Part shown: positions 57,207 through 64,000 of the stretch, in pieces | How the letters are laid out: each line of letters begins with the position of its first letter | Position numbering within the stretch: the first letter of the stretch is position 1 | Origin: Papio anubis | Lineage: Eukaryota; Chordata; Mammalia; Primates; Cercopithecidae | Direction of reading: 5' to 3' | Assembly: GCF_008728515.1 (NCBI RefSeq) | Contig: NC_044995.1 | Coordinates: 37,349,542 to 37,413,541, forward strand | Length of the DNA stretch: 64,000 nt | Made by a program: the position numbers and the translations under genes | Notes under the pieces: generated by a model | Told to the model about the DNA's origin: nothing | The model's database searches: none | What the model saw: only the letters and a program-made list of their open reading frames with translations

Positions 57207-57346
57207 AGGCCAGGTGCGGTGGTTCACACCTGTAATTCCAGCACTTTGGGAGGCCGAGGTAGGAGGATCACTTGAGGCCAGGAGTTTGAGACCAGCCTGG
57301 GCAACATAGCAAGACTCCATTTCTATAAATAAATGAATAAACAAAT
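57207..57346 (+). mobile_element. Alu left monomer
   Basis: GGCCAGGTGCGGTGGTTCAC head ending in AAATAAAT; AAAACCACAG is duplicated on both sides. Confidence 0.88.
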
Positions 57347-57431
57347 AAAAACCACAGTGAGATAGTACCTAACACCCATTAGGATGCCTACTATCAAAAA
57401 ACAACAACAACAACAAAAAAAACAGAAAATA

Positions 57432-58322
57432 GGTTAGGAGTGGTGGCTAACAACTGTCATCCCAATGCTTTGGGAGGCCAAGGAGAGAGGATCACTTGGC
57501 CCAGGAGTTCAAGAGCAGCCTGGGCAACAAAGGAAGACTTCATTACTAAAAATATTTAAAAATTAGCTGAGCATGGTGGCCCGCACCTGTATTCCCAGCT
57601 ACTTGGGAGGCCAAGGCAAGAGGATCGCTTGATCCCAGAAGGTCAAGGCCGCAGTGAGCTATGATCGTACCATTGCACTCCAGCCTGGGCAACAGAGAGA
57701 GACCCTGTCTCTAAAAGCAAAGCAATCCGGGCATGATGGCTCATTCCTGTAATCCCAGCATTTTGAGAGGCCGAGGCAGGAGGATCGCTTGAACTCAGGA
57801 ATTCGAGACCTGCCTGGGCAACATGACAAACCCTGTCTCTATAAAAAGTACCGAAATTGGGCCCAGAGTGCAGGTGTCAGCCATCCCAGCACTTTGGGAG
57901 GCCGAGACGGTGGATCATGAGGTCAGAGATGGAGACTATCCTGGCTAACAGTGAAACCTTAAATCTCTACTAAAAATACAAAACACTAGCGGGTGAGGTG
58001 GCCGGGCGCCTGTAGTCCCAGCTACTGGGAGGCTGAGGCAGGAGAATGGCAAGCCAGGAGGCCGGAGCTTGCAGTGAGCTGAGATCCGACCACTGCACCT
58101 CCAACCGCAGGCGTGAGGTGAACTCGTCTCAAAAAAAAAAAAAAAAATTAGCCAGGCATAGTGGTAAATGCCTGTAGTTCCAGCTACTCGGGAGGCTGAG
58201 GCAGGAGAACTGCTTGAGCCCAGGAGGTCGAAGCTGCAGTGAGCTGTGATCTGTGATTGCACCACTGCACTCCAGCCTGGGCAACAGAGTGAAACCCCGT
58301 CAAAAAAAAAAAAAAAAAAAAG
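57432..58322 (+). mobile_element. Two Alus, the second broken by an indel-rich Alu
   Basis: 57432-57718; outer 57726-57865 and 58148-58322; inner 57866-58147. Confidence 0.85.
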
Positions 58323-58452
58323 CAAAACAAGAAACAAACAAAACCCCTTAAGAAATTATATGAAACTGTTGTGGGCTGAAATTGGTGACAATGTAAAATG
58401 GTGCCACTGTGGAAAAACAGTATGGAGAGTCCTAAAATATTTAAACATAGAG

Positions 58453-58756
58453 GCTAGGCCTGGTGGCTCACACTTGTAATCCCAGCACTTTGAGAGGCTG
58501 AGGTGGGTGGATCATTTGAGGTCAGGAGTTCCAGACCAGCCTGGCCAACATGGTGAAACCCCATCTCCACTAAAAATACAAAAATTAGCCAGGCGTGGTG
58601 GCGGGTGCCTGTAGTCCCAGCTGTTCGGGAGGCCGAGGCAGGAGAATCACTTGAACCCGGGAGGTGGAGGTTGCAGTGAGTGGAGATCGCGCTACTGCAC
58701 TCCAGCCTGGGTGACAGAGCCAGACTCCATCTCAAAAAAATAAAAAATAAAAAATA
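58453..58756 (+). mobile_element. Alu inside the L1
   Basis: Complete dimer; AATTAAACATAG and ATTTAAACATAG flank it. Confidence 0.93.
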
Positions 58757-59233
58757 ATTAAACATAGAATTGTCATATGATCCATCAATTCTACTTCTGC
58801 GTATACACCCGAATTGAAAGCAAGATTCAAAGAGACATCAGTACACCTATGTTTGCAGCAGCATTAGTTACAATAGCCAAAAGTTTAAAGCAACCAGTTT
58901 CCATGACAGATGAATGGGTAAACAAAATGGTCTATCTAGACAGTGGAGTATTACTCAGCCTTAAAGAAGAAGGAAATTCTAGTATATATAACATGAATGC
59001 ACCTTGAGGTGCTAAGTGAAATAAGCCTGCCCCAAAAGAACAAATACCGTATGATCACATTTACAGGAAGTAACTAAACTCGTCAGATTCATGGAAACAG
59101 AAAGTAGAATTGTGGTTTCCAGGAACTGGAGGGAGGAGGAACAGGGAGTTGTTTTATGGATACACTTTTAGTTTTGAAAGATGAAAAAGTTCTGGAGATG
59201 GATGATGGTGTCGGTGGCAACTATGAGAATTTT

Positions 59234-59850
59234 TTTTTTCTGGTTTTTGTTTTGTTTTGAGACAGGGTCTCACTCTGTTGTCCAGGCTGCAGAGCAGTGG
59301 CACAATCTTGACTCACTGCAACCTCCGCCTCCTGGGTTCAAGTGATTCTCGTGCCTCAGCCTCCCAAGTAGCCGGGATTACAGGTGCACACAACCACTCC
59401 TGGCTAATTTCTGTATTTTTAGTAGAGACAGGGTTTTACCATGTTGACCAGGCTGGTCTCAAACTCCTAATCTCAGATGATCTTCCCACCTCGGCCTCCC
59501 AAAGTGCTGGGATTACAGGTATGAGCCACTGTGCCTGGCTGATAATTTTCTTTTCTTTTTTTTTTTTTGAGACGGAGTCTCGCTTTGTCACCCAGGCCGG
59601 AGTGCAGTGGCTCGATCTTGGCTCACTGCAACCTCTGTCTCCATGGTTTAAGTGATTCTCCTGTCTCAGCCTCCCGAGTAGCTGGGACTACAGGCGCACA
59701 CCACCATGCCTGGCCAATTTTTGTATTTCTAGGTGAGACAGAGTTTCACCATATTGGTCAGGCTGGTCTTGAACTCTTGACCTCAAGTAATCTGCACACC
59801 GTGGCCTCCCAAAGTGCTGGGATTACAGGCATGAACCACCACGCCCGGCC
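59234..59850 (-). mobile_element. Two reverse Alus inside the L1
   Basis: 59234-59540 and 59553-59850; TGAGAATTTT is repeated outside them. Confidence 0.93.
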
Positions 59851-59943
59851 TGAGAATTTTCTTAATGTAACTGAACTGTACACTTAAAATGGTTAAGACA
59901 GAACATTTCATGTCATGTGCATTTCACCACAACTTTTATCCAG

Positions 59944-60235
59944 GCTGAAGGACAGGCACAGTGGTTCACTTTGGCAGGCTGAGGCAGGAGGATCGCTTAA
60001 GGCCAGGAGTTCGAGACCAGCTAGGGCAACATAGCGAGACTGGCCCCCACCCCTGTCTCTACAAAAAATGTTTAAAAATTACCCAGGCCTGATGGCACAT
60101 GCCTATGGTCTCAGCTACTCAGGAGGCTGAGGCAGGAGGATTGCTTGAGCCCAGGAGGTTGAGGCTGCAGTGAACTATATGGTTATACCACTGTACTTGA
60201 GATCTTGTCTCAAAAAAAAAAAAAAAAAAAAAAAT
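59944..60235 (+). mobile_element. Alu, diverged
   Basis: GGACAGGCACAGTGGTTCAC head, long poly-A. Confidence 0.85.
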
Positions 60236-61053
60236 TCCAGGGCCAGAGGGCTCAGAGGAGACTGGGGCAGGAATCCCATCCTGTGGGTCCTGGCAGGTGA
60301 CCCCCATGTCTCCTCCACAGTAGGGGGTGATCAGGCCCTCCAAGAAGTCAATACCAATTATATCCCAAAGCCTCTTACACGTCTCCACCTGGACCTCCCT
60401 GTCTACCTCCAGACATCCACCTGCCTCTGGACCTCACCCAGGGACGCTGCTATGATCACTGAGTCATTCACCAATATTCCAGCCCTTTCTCCCTCCAGGT
60501 ACAAGGTAGGAAGGCATTGCTCCACCCACTTGTGTGGCCACGTGACTTGCTCTGACCAATGGCATGTGAGCAGGTTTGACATGTGTCACTTCTGGGCAGA
60601 GGCTTGAAGAGCTGCTGCAGAGCATGCGATATGTTCTTTTCTTCTGCCTTGGCAACGGGCAGCATGCCAGATGCTGGTTGAGCGAAAAGTGAAACCTCTG
60701 ATGTTTTAAGCTCTTGAGATCTGGGGCTTAAAGTAGCTGGGACTACAGGTGTGTGCCACCACGCCTGGCTCATTTTTCCCCCAGCTTGTTACTGCAGCAG
60801 AACTGAGCCTTTCTTGAGTCCAATGTGGCAGCAGAATCTGTAGATGTCACTCATCCAGTCCTCTCCTGTGCACGATGATGGTCTCATATCATTAAGCTCT
60901 AGGGCTGGAATGAGGCAAGGTGGATGCTTGACTTGGGAACAAAATTTCAGGGGGTGTCAAAGAACTCAAGAACTTTGTCCTGAACTCATAAATATTATTT
61001 TATTGTGATATTTTGTAAAAGTCAAGATTAATGCAAAACCATGATGAATAAAA

Positions 61054-61058
<5 letters not shown>
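60236..61058. other. Unique sequence with an isolated 45-bp Alu piece
   Basis: Mostly unique. 60730-60775 is internal Alu sequence (GTAGCTGGGACTACAGGTGT) with neither end. Confidence 0.55.

Positions 61059-61103
<45 letters not shown>
61059..61103. repeat. (CA)n microsatellite
   Basis: About 22 uninterrupted AC units, abutting an Alu. Confidence 0.95.
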
Positions 61104-61104
<1 letters not shown>

Positions 61105-61105
61105 C

Positions 61106-61398
61106 GGCCAGGCGCAGTGGCTCATGCCTGTAATCCCAGCACTTTGGGAAGCCAATGCAGGTGGACTGCTTGAGGCTAGGAGTTCGAGACCAGCCTGGCC
61201 AACATGGTGAAACCCTGTCTGTACTAAAAGTACAAAAAATTAGCCAGTTGTGATGCTGCATGCCTGTAATTCCAGCTACTTGGGAGGCTGAGGCACAAGA
61301 ATCACTTGAACCTGGGAGGCAGAGATTGGAGTGAGTTGAGATCACACCACTGCACTCTAGCCTGGGCAATAGAGTGAGACTCCATCTCAAAAAAAAAT
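61106..61398 (+). mobile_element. Alu
   Basis: Complete forward dimer. Confidence 0.93.
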
Positions 61399-61431
61399 TA
61401 TACATATATATAAAATATATATATATATGAA

Positions 61432-61468
<37 letters not shown>

Positions 61469-61469
61469 G
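61399..61469. repeat. (TA)n(TG)n(TA)n low-complexity tract
   Basis: Two TA runs flanking a TG run, between oppositely oriented Alus. Confidence 0.93.
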
Positions 61470-61752
61470 AAAGAGACAAGGTCTCACTCTGTCACCCAGG
61501 CTGGAGTGCAGTGGCACAATCACAGCTCACTGCAGCCTTGACCTCCTGAGCACAAGCAACCTCCCACCTCAGCCTCCCGAGTAGCTGGAACTACAGGTGT
61601 GCACCACCATACCCGGCTAATGCTTTAATTTTTATAGAGATGGGATCTTGCTATGTTGGCCAAACTGGTCTCGACCTCCTGGGCTCATGTGATCCCTCTG
61701 TCTCAGCCTCCCAAAGTGCTGAGATTATGGGCATGAGTCACTGCTCCTGGCC
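61470..61752 (-). mobile_element. Alu
   Basis: Reverse dimer, ends CCTGGCC. Confidence 0.92.
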
Positions 61753-61903
61753 TACACTGTCCTAGTCTATTGTTAGAAGCAAGTTATTGGGTCCAGCTCA
61801 GGAAATCACACAGCGTGCAGACATCAGGAGGTGGGAATCACGGAGGAGTCTTGGAGCCTGTTTGCCTCACCTTTTCTCCTCAATATTTCTAATTTTTCTT
61901 TCT

Positions 61904-62501
61904 TTCTTTTTTTTTTTTTGAGACGGAGTCTTGCTCTGTGCCCCAGGCTGGAGTGCAGTGGCGCGATCTCGGCTCACTGCAAGCTCCGCCCCCCCCGGGT
62001 TCACGCCATTCTCCTGCCTCAGCCTCCCAAGTAGCTGGGACTACAGGCGCCCACCACCTCGCCCGGCTAGTTTTTTGTATTTTTAGTAGAGATGGGGTTT
62101 CACCGTGTTAGCCAGGATGGTCTCGATCTCCTGACCTCGTGATCCGCCCGTCTCGGCCTCCCAAAGTGCTGGGATTACAGGCTTGAGCCACCGCGCCCGG
62201 CCTTTTTTTTTTTTTTTTTTGAGATGGAGTTTTGCTCTTGTTGCCGACTGGAGTGCAATGGCAGGATCTCGGCTCGCTGCAACCTCTGCCTCCCAGGTCC
62301 AGGTGATTCTCCTGTCTCAGCCTCCCGAGTAGCTGGGATTACAGGCGCCCCCTACCACACCTGGCTAATTTTTGTATTTTTAGTAGAGACGGGGCTTCAC
62401 CATTTTGGTCAGGCTGGTCTCGAACTCCTGACCTCAAATGATCCGCCTGTCTGGGCCTCCCAAAGTGCTGGGGTTACAGGTGTGATTCACCACACCTGGC
62501 C
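61904..62501 (-). mobile_element. Young AluYR-like joined to an Alu
   Basis: 61904-62202 is near-intact with the reverse CAGGCTTGAG head; 62203-62501 is an older copy. Confidence 0.92.
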
Positions 62502-62822
62502 CCTTTGCTGATTTTCATCTGTACTTTTCACTGTAATAAACCACAACTGGGAGTAACACCACTTTTCTGAGATCTGTCAATCTCAGCAAATCATTGACCC
62601 TGAGGGTGGTCTCAGGGACCCCCCACACAAGCCCCATTTTCCAGCCACCATCTTTTGCAATCCTCATTGCCCTAGTCACCGAATGGCATATTCTTATGCA
62701 TTTGCTATTTCCTGCCTCTCTCTTCTGGATCAAAGGCTCCGGAAGGTCAAAAACTCATCTGTCTTTCCCATGAGAGGCTGAAGAACAAAATGGTCAGGGG
62801 TCAAGTCCTGGCTCTGTCACTT

Positions 62823-63240
62823 TTTTGTTACTGCTGAGTCCCAGGCTGGAGTGCAGCAGTGCAGTCACAGCTCACTGCAGCCTTGAACTCCTGGGCTCAA
62901 TCAGTCCTCCCACCTCAGCCTCCCTTGTAGCTGGAACTACAGGCACATGCCACCACACCCAGCTAATTTTTATTTGTTGCCCAGACTGGAGTGCAGTGGG
63001 GCAATCTCAGCTCACTGCAATCTCCACCTCCCAGGTTCAAGCGATTCTCCTGCCTCAGCCTCCTCAGTAGCTGGGATTACAGGCACCTGCCACTACGCCC
63101 AGCTAATTGTTTGTATTTTCAGTAGAGACGAGCTTTCGCCTTGTTGACCAGGCTGGTCTTGAACTCCTGACCTCAAGTGATCCGTCCGTCTCAGCCTCCC
63201 AGAGTGCTGAAATTACCGGCGTGAGCCACTGCGCCCGGCC
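62823..63240 (-). mobile_element. Two partial Alus
   Basis: 62823-62972 left-arm type and 62975-63240. Confidence 0.85.
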
Positions 63241-64000
63241 TGAAGGTTAACTTTTAAGTGTGTTGGTTAATTTATCTCCTCAGTAGCTAGAGCAGGGTCC
63301 AGGTGGCCAGGATTTAGTTAAAAGCAGTTGATTAAGGAGACTCCTCTCGGGACTTTGTGATGGAGAGGCAGGAGGGTCCACGAGCAGGGGTGGGGAAGAG
63401 GAGAGGGCACAGAGGCCAGCGGATGAGAGAGACACCAGCGAGCGTGGGATGCCTGCCCGAGGCTCTGGCCACGCCCATTCCCTGCCTGTCCCGCTAAGGT
63501 GAGCGGGTCCCTCTGGGATCTCCCGGGCAGGAGGCCTACAGGAGTTGCAGAGCTGAGTAGACAGGGAACGCGCCGGGGAGGCCAAGTCCCACGGGTCTGG
63601 GCTTCCAGGAGGAAACGTGTGGGAGGTTGCGGCGGGAGGCGTGGGGGCTGGTGGGGCGGGCAGGGCAGCTGGAGCCGGGGCTGTGGTCGGGCGCCGGCCA
63701 AGCCCCAAAGAAAGCGTGTGTTGGGCAGCGTCGGGTCTGGCCTCGCCTGGGAGGATGCCTCCCTGCTGCTGGGGCGCCCTGGAGATGCCGACTTTGCTCT
63801 GCACCCCCGGGAGGAATGTGACCCCCTCCCCACACAGAGCCTGGAGAGTTTTCCACATAAGGCTTCGGGGGTGCTCATGCCGCATGAGTTCAGGACAAAG
63901 GAATCAAAAGCACATGGAGTGGATTCTCTAGGGAGGAGAAATTCTGGAAATAAGACCAAGAGGAGGACAAAGGGGCCCGGGGGCGGGGTGAGGGGGTGGG
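63241..64000. other. Unique GC-rich sequence at window edge
   Basis: Alu-free, with scattered CpGs around 63560-63790. Open frames exist on both strands but none has a recognisable domain. Confidence 0.45.

Larger units (their letters stand above)
57110..59940 (+). mobile_element. Old L1 ORF2-to-3'-end remnant dispersed among Alus
   Basis: Pieces in consensus order at about 57110-57206, 57347-57425, 58323-58452, 58757-59233 and 59851-59940, from AAGATGCTCAAAGTCACCAA through ACAGATGAATGGGTAAACAA to TGTACACTTAAAATGGTTAA. Confidence 0.88.

Noticed and set aside
61059..61103. CRISPR-like or satellite array
   Set aside because: It is a plain CA microsatellite; no spaced repeats exist and the genome is eukaryotic.
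63280..63959. Overlapping 200-codon open frames on the - strand
   Set aside because: GC-rich sequence with low stop frequency; no domain, splice structure or homology recognised.

Overview
This is nuclear DNA of a primate, most probably an Old World monkey. More than 70 Alu copies cover about half of the window, with MIR and old L1 remnants between them. Several young Alus carry the CTCAAGCCTG head and GATCCGGCCAC right arm that I associate with cercopithecoid AluYR-type subfamilies. Two genes are recognisable by exon sequence: DDX39A (URH49, DECD-box RNA helicase) on the + strand and ADGRE5 (CD97, adhesion GPCR) on the - strand. They lie tail to tail, as at human 19p13.12 but displayed in reverse orientation.

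Layout. 1-6.65 kb: dense Alus with an L1 fragment. About 6.85-7.65 kb: CpG-rich DDX39A promoter with three CCAAT boxes and non-coding exon 1. 7.29-12.99 kb: Alu-rich intron 1. 12.99-17.43 kb: ten coding exons whose lengths sum to exactly 427 codons plus stop. 17.45-17.54 kb: about 100 bp between the two polyadenylation regions. 17.54-44.4 kb: ADGRE5, 20 coding exons. 44.4-44.7 kb: ADGRE5 start region with a short tandem duplication and a CA repeat. 44.7-64 kb: no gene recognised; Alus, a 2.8-kb L1 remnant broken up by Alus, and a few unique islands with regulatory-looking motifs (50.0-50.65 and 56.67-56.77 kb).

The two genes are unrelated in function. DDX39A acts in nuclear mRNA export and splicing. 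ADGRE5 is a leukocyte surface receptor with EGF repeats, a self-cleaving GAIN/GPS module and seven transmembrane helices.

Quality caveat. ADGRE5 exons 5-7 and 10-20 read cleanly with correct phases, but exons 1-4 and 8-9 carry small indels and stops. Young-type Alus in 22.9-24.1, 28.3-29.7, 34.3-41.5, 42.4-43.3 and 47.3-47.8 kb are riddled with indels, while the same type elsewhere is clean. I read this as base-level assembly error rather than gene decay. I found no undescribed biological system; the most useful observations are the error zones, a candidate poison exon in DDX39A intron 5, and two candidate regulatory islands.
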